DNA of 64,000 nucleotides from Blasia pusilla (lineage: Eukaryota; Marchantiophyta; Marchantiopsida; Blasiales): the NCBI GenBank assembly GCA_050084515.1, contig CM114274.1:7750001-7814000 (forward strand), written 5' to 3'. Below the pieces are notes generated by a model. It had not been told where the DNA came from. It searched no databases and saw nothing but the letters and a program-made list of their open reading frames with translations. The stretch's first letter is position 1. Each line of letters starts with the position of its first letter. Position numbers and translations under genes: made by a program. Of the stretch, positions 10,831-21,298 are shown one piece after another.

Positions 10831-11240
10831 CCATGTCTAAGTCCTTTTTGCAATAATCTAGTCTTTCCTAATGACATGCCATTAATTTATAGTAATTATA
10901 TTAAAAAAATTTACTTACATAATAAATTTCCATGTCACATCCTCTAGTTATTTTTAGTAACTAATTAATACTATTGTATGCCACCTAGAACCATCTAGTT
11001 ACATGTAGTTGTATTGGACTTCAATTGTAAGCGACTAACAAGCCATGTCCACGTCCTTTATGCACTAATCTAGTCATTGATAATAACATGTCATTACGTT
11101 ATAATAATTATTTTTAAAATCTAGAAAGAAAATTCCATGTCATATTCTCTAGTCATTCTTAGTAACTAATTAATACTATATTTTGCCATCTATGACTTAT
11201 TAATTACATGTAGTTGTATTTTAGTTGTAAGTGACTTAGT
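10831..11240. repeat. Tandem duplication, 212-bp unit, two copies
   Basis: Copies start at 10831 and 11043, both with CCATGTC. They share ordered words such as AATCTAGTC, AACTAATTAATACTAT and TACATGTAGTTGTATT, ending in TTGTAAG(C/T)GACT. They are diverged by many substitutions but clearly colinear. The AT-rich sequence has no coding potential and may be a short satellite seed or a duplicated MITE-like unit. Confidence 0.8.
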
Positions 11241-13860
11241 GCTAAATTCGCCATATTCCTTCTAGTGTATCTAAAACCATGCAAACCCTAAATTGATCGT
11301 CATAGTTGAATGTCCACCATGAATTTCTTTTCAAGATAAATTGGAAAGGGACATTTATGGAAACTTCTACAGGAAAATTAATGTATGTTTCACTCTGTGC
11401 GTAAAATCAGTTATTACACGGGTAAAGGTAGTTCTATCATAGATGGAACCTACATTCCTAATCCACATATTTCATTGTAGGGTGAAGAATTTTGATTAAC
11501 TTCATTGCCCACATTTCCAAATGCTCTAATGATATCTCCTATTGAAGACCGTCCAATTTTATCATGGATGGAAGCTTAGTTTCATAACCAACCTGCCTTT
11601 CTTACTATAGAATGCAATGGTCGGCCACTCCCTAATTTGATCCCTAACAAGAAATTTCTGCACAACATAAATTGTGACAGATATCGCAGAAACTGCTTTC
11701 AGCAAGGCGATGCATGCACTATCTTCAGATAAATTCTCACCAGGATTTGGTGGGCGTCTTCTTCTTGCAAAGCCCAACTTAACCCTAAACATCTACCCTA
11801 ACGTTGGCTATTGTAACTGCTGTGGGTTTTGGACGTGTGGGAGATGAATCCATCCACCGATTTTTTGTAAACCCCATGTCCGAAACCCTAAACTTAGAGT
11901 GGCAATTCCACGAATCTTATACCTGGTGGTTCCCTCCCACATATTCCCATTACACGAGAGGCAATGGCAACATTCATTAGAAGAAGACAATGATAAATAG
12001 GCGTCACAATAGAAGTCAAAGAATACACGAGCTTGTGAATTTAGACGTACCAGATAAAGCACTCCACTGCCTTGTAGTGATGTGTTCCCATCCATGTCCT
12101 TTGCACCAGTGTGCACTTACAAATTCATCATGACCGCAATTCTTAGACATCATTGCACATGCGTTTGAATAAACGGTAGAAGTAAGCGGTAGAAGTTCTA
12201 TTATAAATCGGACAATCCTAAAGGCAAGGGATTGAAAAAAATCATTGAAATCAGCGCCTCGGTTGTTGACAAAACCTCACAGCGGGAACAACATTGTGAA
12301 ATATGCTGTACAATCACACTAAATAACGCGTATAGTACACGTTTGGACTCCTAGATCGTAATGGAATCCATCTTACTGCATCCACAAGAAACCTAGAGAA
12401 GGAAGCCAACGAACAAGAGGAAGCACAACCAACGCAAGAAATTCATGCTTCAACGTAAACTAACTAATCATCATCAAAATGCGCTCCATGGAAATGAAAG
12501 GTCTATACCGGAACTCGGACATAATGACGTTCTAGGTGACATGATAATATGTTGATGGTTGGTCCACCTACACATAGAATTACTCTACTCGCAGTCGTGC
12601 TGCACGATTGGAAGAGATACTTCTTCACCTCTAATATCATCAGATAACTTGAGATACTCAATATAATGCTCTTCAAACTCTTGGATCTAGATCCAAGAGT
12701 TTAGGGTTTAAGGTATGCCCTTGCTCCACATATGGAGCCACAATTGCTGCCTTGCAAGCCCTACTCTCTAAGCCACCACCTCTGCATGTCATACTAGTTT
12801 GCATGGCGGTATAACTTTAGTTGGTTGTAGACTAGCACCCTCCACTTGGGAGAGGCGTACCATTTCCTCCTTCACATGCACTAGTCGAGCCTCTTGTTCT
12901 TGGTGCTCTGCCATGTGGAGCGTATGTTGTTGTGCCACAATCCATGATACAAAATGCTCCACTAATGAGAAGAGCTACTACTTGATAATGATTCTACAAC
13001 CTGGGGTCAAAGAAACACCCCACTCATCAAGAATATCCATGATGGAAGTGAGTGATTACCCATCCGATGGTCTTCCCTAACCTCTCCTAAAGCCCTCCCT
13101 CCCACTCACTCCCCTCTTTGTCATCTAGACCCATGTCAAAATATAAGCTTGAGGGAGAACCTCTTACCTTGGATATCATGCTTATACATATATATTGCTA
13201 CACAATCAATACAATTTTTCACATTATCACATCCAGACCATACGAAACATCGATCTTCCCACCCAATGGAAAGATTCATAAATACACGTAAATACACTCT
13301 CAAGTGTACATGAAGACCACACAGCCAAATCAAAGCATAAATTGACTCACTTGGCCAAATCCAGTCTCAATGACGCCTATGCATTCAAGCCAAATCTACC
13401 CTGTGCCATGAGAGAATTCTAAGTTTAACACCATAACTCCTACCAAACCTAGTAGAAGAGAAATGTTTCTTGGGATCAATATGATAAAGCTAGCTCTTGA
13501 GAATTATTTTCTCATCTTATCTACGCTTCAGAAGGGCAAAAAAATACTTCTTCCCAAATACAATCCAAATGAGGAAAGTGCACACACAATGACCACTTGA
13601 CCATTGATTGATTTAATAGGTCATTTGACTCAAAATGTGAAAATAGGGTGTTTTTCTTTAGAAACCTTGATCTTAATGCAATGTCCCTAATATCAATCTC
13701 ATGTGACCATCCAGGAAAAAGATACAACCAATCAACCCGATAACTCCCTATATTATCAACTCGGTAGAGCTCAAATTGTCAACCAACGATGGTCATGGTT
13801 GCACAAAAACAGACAAGTTCGTTCTTAGGACGGAAATGGATTGGATGAGATAGGGCCCAC
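11241..13860. other. Non-coding stretch with one perfect palindrome
   Basis: No gene recognised. Minus-strand frames at 11562-11792 and 11808-12116 and a plus-strand frame at 12799-13080 show no known domain and no codon bias I can argue for. The only structure worth naming is the 28-base perfect palindrome at 12675-12702, listed separately. Confidence 0.5.
12675..12702. repeat. 28-bp perfect palindrome
   Basis: A spacer-free perfect palindrome has half-site AAACTCTTGGATCT. It is followed immediately by a TTAGGGTTTA word resembling a plant telo-box. It could be a dimeric protein site or a replication or rearrangement hot spot; nothing nearby decides. Confidence 0.8.
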
Positions 13861-14060
13861 ACTTTTAGCTCATGGTGGAAGCCAGGGCAAGGGCGGATGA
13901 GGCGATAAGGGGGGAGGGAGTGAAGGTGGGGGATGAAGAAACAGAAAAGTGTGGAGCATTGAGGCAAATGGGGGAATTGAGGAAGAAGGGGAAAGTGGGA
14001 CATATATGGATAAGTCCTTCCATAGGACAGACATAAGTCTATGGAGATTGACATGACCGC
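13861..14060. repeat. Dispersed repeat, copy 1
   Basis: A purine-rich stretch (GGAAGCCAGGGCAAGGG, then GAAGAAGGGGAAAGTGGG, then AAGTCCTTCCATAGGA) recurs with the same word order at about 29.48-29.72 kb, and its 3' part recurs near 35.58-35.66 kb. The plus-strand copia relic follows it here. It is probably part of a non-coding transposon segment. Confidence 0.65.
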
Positions 14061-14223
14061 GGAGATTCCTGGACTTCAATAGCGGCTTGGGTAGAATCAC
14101 AAGGTCAACGCACAAGATAGCCTCAAATGCTCAAGGGGAACTAACTCCATTGGTCAAGGAGGAGATGAGGCATTTCCACATGCCTATGCCAATATTTTTT
14201 ACCTTCTAGCACCCTGGGAATGT

Positions 14224-14631
14224 ATGATACTTAACTACTATGTGGATGCCTTGAAAATTTCTATGACTACCATGAGAATTCCTTGTCTTCTCACCAAATT
14301 CTTATCCAAGGATTTCTACTCAACTATTGCAGCACAAGAGGCTCTATGGCTTCAAAAGGCAATGGCAGATTATGGGATTGAGCAACCAAATCCAATCCTC
14401 ATTCATGAGGATAATCAGTTGTGCATTTTGATCGCAAAGAATCCTACTCATGATGGTTGCACCAAATATTTTGATATTCAACACCACTTCGTAAGGAAGT
14501 GCGTAGAAAAAGAGAAAGTGGAACTCAAGTATTGTCCAAGTGAGCAAATGGCGGCAGATATCTTGACAAAACCACTAGCTAAAGCAAAGTTTATTGCTTG
14601 TAGAAATATGCTAGGGCTAGTGGAAGTCTAA
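14224..14631 (+). pseudogene. Ty1/copia RNase H C-terminal relic
   Basis: The open frame encodes EALWLQKAMADYGIEQPNPI, HEDNQLCILIAKNPTHDGCT, KYFDIQHHFVRKCVEKEKVE and ADILTKPLAKAKF. These are the hallmark end of copia Pol, 'EA.WL..L..L......I..DNQ.AI.IA.NP..H.RTK+ID...HF+R......I.....P+..Q.AD++TK.L'. Upstream RT is missing, so the element is truncated on its 5' side. The polypurine tract and LTR follow directly. Confidence 0.9.
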
Positions 14632-14650
14632 TAAAGATTAGCTGCCCTTC

Positions 14651-14663
14651 CACGGAGGAGGAG
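14651..14663 (+). other. Copia polypurine tract
   Basis: The purine run GGAGGAGGAG lies directly before TGTTAA and 20-30 bases after the Pol stop. It is the usual primer site for plus-strand synthesis in copia elements. Confidence 0.7.
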
Positions 14664-15098
14664 TGTTAAAAATAGGATGATCCGTCAAACCCATAAGCTA
14701 TGCACCGTGTTTAGGGCCACTCTAACTATAGTAGCATCATTTAGAACCATAAGTCTAGTAAATTAGCTAGACTCATTTCTTAGTCTTAAGGAGACTCTTT
14801 TTTCCCTTAACATATCTCTTCTCCTTCTTTCATGTAGTACTTCTATATGCTAGAGGTAACCTTGTTAATGAGATTTGGGACTTTGCATTTCTTTACTTTG
14901 GATTTTTATCAAAGAGTCTGACACCATTGGATTTCCTACTTTTGCATGTTCAAACACGAACTATTGTGTCACCACTCAATTGCGAGGAAGAGGTGCATAT
15001 TCATGCGCTACGCTTTCCAACTCCCCTTGAGTCCAGCCGATCGATCTTACCCCCGAAATCTCGGTGTTATGCTGTTCACTCCGATTGATCTTTTAACA
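14664..15098 (+). repeat. Probable copia 3' LTR
   Basis: The segment starts TGTTAA right after the polypurine tract and can end TTAACA at 15098, a perfect 6-base terminal inverted repeat giving a 435-bp LTR. No 5' LTR was found in the window, so the right boundary rests only on the matching end. Confidence 0.5.
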
Positions 15099-15850
15099 CA
15101 ACGTACGGTTGGTTCTGGTACAAGAAATATACGGTATAATCATACCAAACACGCCGCCACGAAATGCTTAAAAGAGAAATCCACACGTGGCAGCCTGGGA
15201 GGGGAGTGTGGAAGGACACGTGGCAAGTCGGTAGGTCTTCATAACGGACACGTGTCATGCGAAGAAAGCCCCTGCCTCGAACCCCATATTCTTTTAATAG
15301 TATAGATTTTTCTTTTTTTAGATTATTAGATTACAAATATGATCATACATATTGCTTTACTTATTTTAATATTATTGGGTATGAGACTTATTTTAAGTCT
15401 ATCTCAAACTCTCTCAAAATTCAAATCTGTTAAGTTCAATCTATTAAGTTAATTTTCTCTAAATTCGGAATAATATCTGAAGTTGCGAACAAATTTTTTA
15501 AAAAAAAAAGAAGTATTCATATTAGGCCATGAGCAGAAAAAGAAACAAAATCATAACAAGATAATAATAATGGTATGCTTCTAGAAAAGTGGAATACATG
15601 GTAAACGAAATGCAAAAAAAGGGAAAGTTACTTGTGGACATCTCAAATTTCAGATTCACTCCTCAAAAATGGTCTGGAAATATAGGTCCCTTTCTAAATA
15701 TCATGTGGCCGACTAAACTTATAAAATATCTGTCTGCCTTCTTAATATAATTTAATTGCTTCAATGCTCCCCACTACTTTGATTCCAGTTTTCATTCGAG
15801 TTTCAGCGGCTTCATCTTCAAGTGACGAACATATTCTTCCCTCTCCTCTT
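15099..15850. other. AT-rich spacer
   Basis: No gene recognised. The first 200 bases are GC-richer and carry three ACACGTGTC/CACGTGGC-type G-box-like words near 15180-15255. After that the sequence is strongly AT-rich up to the GC-richer RING island. Confidence 0.45.
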
Positions 15851-16515
15851 GCCATCTTTCGACTGTGAAGATCGCAGGTCGATTACCATCTTTCGACTGC
15901 GAAGATCGTTGGCCGATCAGTACCAGTTTTGGGGGCGGATCGTGAGACTCCGAAAGCTGTTGAAGCTTTTTTAAGGAAGACCATAACCAGCAGATTCACG
16001 AGCCGAGAGCCCATCGTTGAAGTACACAGTTTCCTGGTTTCTTGCCGATCCGAGCGGAGTGATCGCGAACCGGTTTCTTCGCACGAAGGAGAGCATTAAA
16101 CGCCGCGCATGCGACGACATAGCGCCGGACGATTCTTCTCCCAACTCGATCCGAATCGAAGTGGTCAGGTGCTGATCGCGGTGGTGATCGGGCGAATGGT
16201 GCCGTTGAAATCTACTGCAACCCGCCAACACAGTCGACTCGAGATGCTTTTGTTTTCCCTCGCGAGAATGTGTGCTAGTTAAGACTTTTGATGTACTACT
16301 GGACATCACTGACAGACAGAAACTGAATCGCTTTGTGAATGGGTGGCGAGAGTGATCGAGAGCGGCCATATTCCGTGATCACGTTCTTCAGGCGTTGTAT
16401 CGACAAGTCTCGCATGAGGGAAAATTGTGAAGGAGGTTAGAGATTCTGACGGCAAGAGATGGCGAGGGACGGCACGCGAGATCCGCCTGTGTTTTCCGAT
16501 GTTGCCGAGTAGTGA

Positions 16516-16700
16516 ATGAATGAGAGGGACAAGCATCTTTTCCAGATCTGCTTCAGAAATCCGCGAAATGCTGTGGTGCCCACGTGACTGCATCTTCAGA
16601 GTTGTAGAGCGCAGGTGCTATAGCCAGAAGCAGAGCAGTGGTCGCTGTTCCGCCTGCAGAGTTACGATAGTTTGTGTGTTCGAGTTCATTTCCGAAACTC
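16516..16700 (+). pseudogene. RING-finger relic
   Basis: Nucleotides here closely follow the RING-coding end of the intact gene at 19985-21298: AAGCATCTTT, CCAGATCTGCTTC, AATCCG(C/A)GAAATGCTGTGGT, then CGCTG(T/C)(T/C)C and TGCAGAG. The first RING Cys codon has become Phe and a TGA and indels break the frame. Its downstream flank near 16960-17035 also resembles the flank of that gene near 21700-21775. It therefore looks like a decayed tandem copy rather than a chance match. Confidence 0.75.
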
Positions 16701-17486
16701 CCTTATGGCTCATGCTCCACGTCGTGGTGCCTCGAAATTCGTGGAGCAATCATGGATTAGACAGCCCTGATGTTTCATCGTGAATCTTCATACTTCGGGG
16801 CGTCGGTAGTGCTGGAATGAGATTTTAGTTCTGCTCTGGTTGAGTACAATCTAGATTCCGACTTGGCAAGGATAAAGAGGCATACTCCATGCCCATCCGT
16901 CACATTGTTGTGCGTTGTTCGATCGAATTTTCCGCGTGGAGCAGGAGTTCAGTTTTGCACTCGTAATATTCGCAATTGCTGCAATTGAAGTCAGAATCCT
17001 GCGTCGATTCTTAGTTCGTGGGAGTTTTGATGCGGAGGCTGTGCTTCGAGCGTTTCCCTGAGTTCGTGGAAGCCGCAGTCTCGTTGATCGACGGCGGCGC
17101 TGGGCAGCTTCACCTCCCGAGAATCAATGCCTTCGTCCAAACGGGTTATAGACTTTTTGGTGTCTTGAGAATCCGAGCGGGTTGAATCGGTTCTTCACGA
17201 CGGGGACGTGAAGCAAGTCTGGATTTAGTGCAGTGACGTGACAACGTCTGTAGTTTAGAGTGCAGATGCGCACGCGAGCTAGTGTAACTGAAAGCGATCA
17301 CTCTTGCGAGAGTCTCGGGGTATGTTTGCGGACTCTATGTAGTAAAAGACTCGCGATGCAGAGCGCTGTAGTCGACGGGAAGCCTTGATTCGATGAATGT
17401 GTGGAGAGATCACAGCTGAGCATTGGCAGCACGCTTACGTTGTGGTCGAACCTCTTCTTGGAGAGGTTTGATGTGGGAGATCCAGA

Positions 17487-18221
17487 ATGGGGAGAAAGGG
17501 GAAGCGGAGGGTGTCGAATCCTGTGGAGCATCCAGCAGCGAAGATGAGGTGTTGTCGGCTCTGGACTACAAGGAAACAAGAGATGGCAGTAGAGAGACAA
17601 TTGCAACTGGCGAGCCAGAGCGAGGAGTGTGTAGCGGCGGAAAAACAAGAGATTTCCACGTCCGCAATGCAACGGATGAAATCCAATAATGCACTAAATC
17701 TTGCGCAAGGGATCCAAGACCTCAATCGTATTGCTGTCACACTGAGAGCAGATGAGTTTTTTGAGATTGGTGACGTCCCCGTGCTGTTGGAGGCTCTTCA
17801 CAGGAGTGCTCTCTTTGTGTTGAAAGAGGTCTCTGAGGCAACCGGGAGAGATCGGAGTTTCACTTGCGAGAAACTGTGGTCAAGGAGGATACGTGACCTG
17901 AGGAAGGAGTCAAAGAATGAGAAGATGGAGAATGCGATTCAAACCGCCATTCACAGCGAAGATATGTGGTGCATCCAGAACGATCTTGCGATAGAGAAGG
18001 AGAAATTTGCGGCTCTACAGGAGGCCACTGCGAAGGAGTTGGAGTCGGAGAAGGAGAAGAATTTGTGCCAGATCTGTGTGGAAAATCCTCGCGATTCTGT
18101 AATCTTGCCCTGTCTTCATTTCCTGTCCTGCGGGAAGTGCCTGAATGCATCCCGACTGAGTAACGAGTCGTGTCCATTCTGTCGGTGCAAGATCACTGGA
18201 GTATTCCACCTCAAAGTGTGA
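17487..18221 (+). CDS. RING-finger (C3HC4) protein, likely E3 ubiquitin ligase
   Basis: The single-exon frame has 244 codons. Residues 1-60 are basic and Gln/Glu-rich, the middle (about 80-185) is predicted helical with heptad-like Leu/Glu patterns, and the C-terminus carries a complete RING: LCQICVENPRDSVILPCLHF, SCGKCL, then CPFCRCKI. All eight Cys/His ligands are present (C..C, C.H, C..C, C..C). Short C-terminal RING domains after a coiled region are typical of plant E3 ligases that recruit a ubiquitin-charged E2. The substrate is unknown. It is a paralogue of the gene at 19985-21298 and of the frame at 23598-24373, with a shared 'LADF/RAD...VLLEAL' helical module before the RING. The first in-frame ATG was taken as the start. 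Confidence 0.85.
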   Translation: MGRKGKRRVSNPVEHPAAKMRCCRLWTTRKQEMAVERQLQLASQSEECVAAEKQEISTSAMQRMKSNNALNLAQGIQDLNRIAVTLRADEFFEIGDVPVLLEALHRSALFVLKEVSEATGRDRSFTCEKLWSRRIRDLRKESKNEKMENAIQTAIHSEDMWCIQNDLAIEKEKFAALQEATAKELESEKEKNLCQICVENPRDSVILPCLHFLSCGKCLNASRLSNESCPFCRCKITGVFHLKV

Positions 18222-19984
18222 ATCTCCCTCAAGATCTGCCGTCACCGTTTAGGGTAGAGCTCTCGAACAGTGTAGATGGGTATGGCGCGCTATCTATGAA
18301 GTATAGTCTTCGATGTGCGCTTTTCTCTGAAATCTCAGCACCAGTGCGTAACGCCTATGAAGTCGGCGTACATTGTGGCAAAACTCAGCTACAGATCAGT
18401 TCTCCTGTCGCACTTGTTCCATTCCATTTGAGTGGTATCAACGATGCGCGTGTGTTCGATACAATTCTACTGGAGCTCGTTCGATCGTTCTCCTCTACGT
18501 GAAATGAATATGTAGACTCGATCGGGATTGGGAAGCGCTCGTCATTCGTGAAAGACACAAACTCGCAGGGAAGGATATGGCGGATTCAACACAAGCCTCC
18601 GCCACAATCTGATTGAGTAGATGTCGGTAGTAGGAAGGGTCCGCGAAAGCACGTAACAATCCGTTTCAAGTTCTATGAATAGTCAGAAGCGTTGTGCTTG
18701 TACGCGTCGAGGAGAAGCGGTTGGAAGGGAGGGAAGGAGGACAAGATCCGGAAGTATTCCCTTCAAGAAACAGTCCAAGAATTCATTCCGCTCCTGGAGA
18801 TGATTTCCGATGATCTTTTCGAACATTCTTTGACATGATCTTTGGCGGCAGTCGGACGTGTGAAATACGTGTAAGCAGCAGTTGCGAACTAAACCTACGC
18901 TTCTCTCTCCTCCATTCGGGTTCCCTGTTCGGACTCACGGCGTAGTTGTCCAATCTCCCCCTGATGGTTGTAACACTTTCAGCCGCTTTGCCCGCGAGTG
19001 AGGACCGCGTTCTTCTCCACTCTAATCTCCACATCGTTTCGTGGATTCGGGAAACACCTGGTTTTGGTTTCGACGGTTGAAGTAACCGTCATTCGTACCA
19101 TGAATCCGTGAGACCTCATCGATCGTAGAAGTTGGAGAGTTTGTTCTTTCTGCCGAGAGAGCAACTTTCCAGTACGTCGCACGTTCTTGCTTTCCTGTCA
19201 ATCCGGATCATCGACTTGACCATAAATTGTACTTTTTCGGTCTCGTAATTGTCCGATTTCTCCGGTAGTCCTAAACTTTTCCGCCACTTTCCTTATGCGC
19301 GACGACCGCACTCTTCTCTCTCAACGTCTCGCTACTTCCAAGATCGTTCAGTCCAGCCGATTCACTCGATTCCGGGAAGTTCTGGTAGCGAGACTCTACT
19401 CGGATTCAGTACCTGTCACTCCCAGCAAGAATTCTTGAAGCCTTAGTTTTGACAGGAGACGCACAGCTTCTTCTCCTAGAGACCGTCATCCAAATACGTA
19501 CTAAGCTAATGCTATCACGTCAATCCCAACGAGTTAACAGTGAGTTGGTTCTTCACAAGAGGTTTAGGGGAGCGATCAGAGCTCGAGGTAACCTCGCCAA
19601 TGCTGGAGCTTTAAAATACAAGCAGTGCATATGAAGTGCAACCGCGAGCGATTCTTGTACTAGTCCAACCGATTCTACAATTGGCAGTTTTCAACGAGCC
19701 AGCGAATTCCTTCGTCAGAATGGGCTCCTTTACATGGTACCTACACGGAAGAGAATGGTCTCGTGATTCTGCGGAAGAGGAATGTCCGACTCAACACGCG
19801 AAGTACGACTACTGGACATCATCTACTGCCTTAGTTTGGGTGGAATCTGAGGTCCATTTAAATCGGTCGCAGGGGTGTTCGAGCCGTCGAATCCCGCTTT
19901 CATGCTTGTCGGGGTGTTCGTTGTGGTCATTAGTAGTAACTTCATATAATCGGAACGAGGGGAAATATCGAAGGAGAATCGGAG
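18222..19984. other. Spacer between RING genes
   Basis: GC-richer than the transposon tracts but without a convincing gene. Several open frames on both strands (for example 19636-19998 plus and 18783-19034 minus) are overlapping and unrecognised. Two CTTTCGACGG/TTCGGACGTGTG-like words recur, and the region probably holds the promoters and untranslated regions of the flanking genes. Confidence 0.45.
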
Positions 19985-21298
19985 ATGAGCAAAGCTAACA
20001 GCGATGACGACGGGACGGACTGGTGGAACAGCGCGCAGTACGATGATAGTAGCAGCGCGGAGGACGAGGATGACGATGGCGCGGAAGAGGACGAGGAAGA
20101 AGCAGAGGGTGGCAACGCTGCAGAAGAATACGAGGAAGAAGAAGAGGATGGCAACGCTGCAGAAGAATACGAGGAAGAAGAAGGGGATGGAAACAGTGCA
20201 GAAGAGTACGAGGAAGAAGAAGAAGAATCGGATGGCAATGCCGCAGAAGAGTACGAGGAAGAAGAGAATGGCAACGACGCGGAAGGGGATAAGAATAGTG
20301 ACAATAGCGCGGAGGAGAATGGCAGTAGCGGGCAGGAAGAGTATGAAGAAGGGAATGGTGACCGCGCGGAGGAGTACGATGACAGCAGTACAGAGGTGAG
20401 CATTGCGGTGGACGATGAAATATCGAGCGAGATGAGAGGGTCTGGCAGTGCAGACGAAAGAAAGAAACGGTGGATGAAGCGCGACCGGACGGAAGAAGAC
20501 GAAGAAGAAACACGGAAGAAAATGCGAATATCTGAAAGTGAGGACGAAGAAGGGGAAGGGTGGGAACAGCGCGACCGAAGAGACTGGAACAGCGCGAAGT
20601 ATTATGACGACAAGAGCGCGGGAGAGGACGACGAAGAGGAAGAGGAAAACGAAGAAGAAGAGGAAAACGAAGAGGACGACGAAGAAGAAGAGGAAAACAG
20701 ACAGGACGACGAAGAGGAAGAAGAAAACGAAGAGGAAGAGGAAAACGAGGACTGTAACGGCGCGGAGGAGGAAGAGGACGGCAGTGCGGCGAAGAGCGAT
20801 GCAGTGGAGGGAGACGTAGGGCCGCTCTTCGGAAGACGTGAGCGTTCTGGCAAAGTATGCCTTCCCACCGTGGCGATGCTGCTGGAAGACCTTGCTAATT
20901 GTCTGGAGAAAGATCACTACGCGGACGCCGGTGCCGATTCCGTACTTCTCCAGAGTATTCGTATCAAAGCAGAGCGAGTGATGAAGGCGACTAGCCGGGC
21001 TATTGAGAGCGTAAGGTTCAAAGAGGCGCAACAACATGGAAAGAATGGGAAGTCATTGATGGCGAAGATCGAGCGAGAGACTTCGAGCTCTGCGGATGCC
21101 GTCAAGGAGGAGTTATTGAAGGAGAAGGAGAAGCATCTTTGCCAGATCTGCTTCGAAAATCCGAGAAATGCTGTGGTTCTCTCGTGCATGCATTTTCAGT
21201 ATTGTAGCAGGTGCTTGTTGTATGTCCATAACCAAACTAGTGATCGCTGCCCCACCTGCAGAGCCAAGATAGTTCGTGTGTCCGAGCTAATTTCCTAA
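19985..21298 (+). CDS. Acidic-repeat RING-finger protein, likely E3 ubiquitin ligase
   Basis: The single-exon frame has 437 codons. Residues 1-290 are extremely acidic, with several imperfect repeats of the form GNAAEEYEEEE and later long Glu/Asp runs, split by a short basic patch (ERKKRWMKRDR) that could be a nuclear signal. A helical module follows (VAMLLEDLANCLEKDHY, then VLLQSIRIKAERVMKATS), and the C-terminus is an intact C3HC4 RING: LCQICFENPRNAVVLSCMHF, YCSRCL, CPTCRAKI. The RING should bind an E2, and the acidic tail may bind basic chromatin proteins, which is inference. The paralogue at 17487 lacks the acidic repeats, so they arose or expanded here. The ATG follows an AGAATCGGAG context. 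Confidence 0.85.
   Translation: MSKANSDDDGTDWWNSAQYDDSSSAEDEDDDGAEEDEEEAEGGNAAEEYEEEEEDGNAAEEYEEEEGDGNSAEEYEEEEEESDGNAAEEYEEEENGNDAEGDKNSDNSAEENGSSGQEEYEEGNGDRAEEYDDSSTEVSIAVDDEISSEMRGSGSADERKKRWMKRDRTEEDEEETRKKMRISESEDEEGEGWEQRDRRDWNSAKYYDDKSAGEDDEEEEENEEEEENEEDDEEEEENRQDDEEEEENEEEEENEDCNGAEEEEDGSAAKSDAVEGDVGPLFGRRERSGKVCLPTVAMLLEDLANCLEKDHYADAGADSVLLQSIRIKAERVMKATSRAIESVRFKEAQQHGKNGKSLMAKIERETSSSADAVKEELLKEKEKHLCQICFENPRNAVVLSCMHFQYCSRCLLYVHNQTSDRCPTCRAKIVRVSELIS
20095..20290 (+). repeat. In-frame acidic repeat array
   Basis: Imperfect repeats of about 48 bases, each with AACGCTGCAGAAGAATACGA-like sequence followed by GAAGAA runs, encode G(N)xAEEYEEEE units, about four copies. A second purine-only GAA/GAG stretch follows at about 20625-20790. 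This is a trinucleotide-type array likely to vary in length between individuals. Confidence 0.8.

Noticed and set aside
19823-21037. 404-codon minus-strand frame over the acidic RING gene, rich in Leu/Phe/Val
   Set aside because: It is the antisense of GAA/GAG repeats, which automatically yields Phe/Leu/Ser without stops. The plus strand has a complete RING domain.
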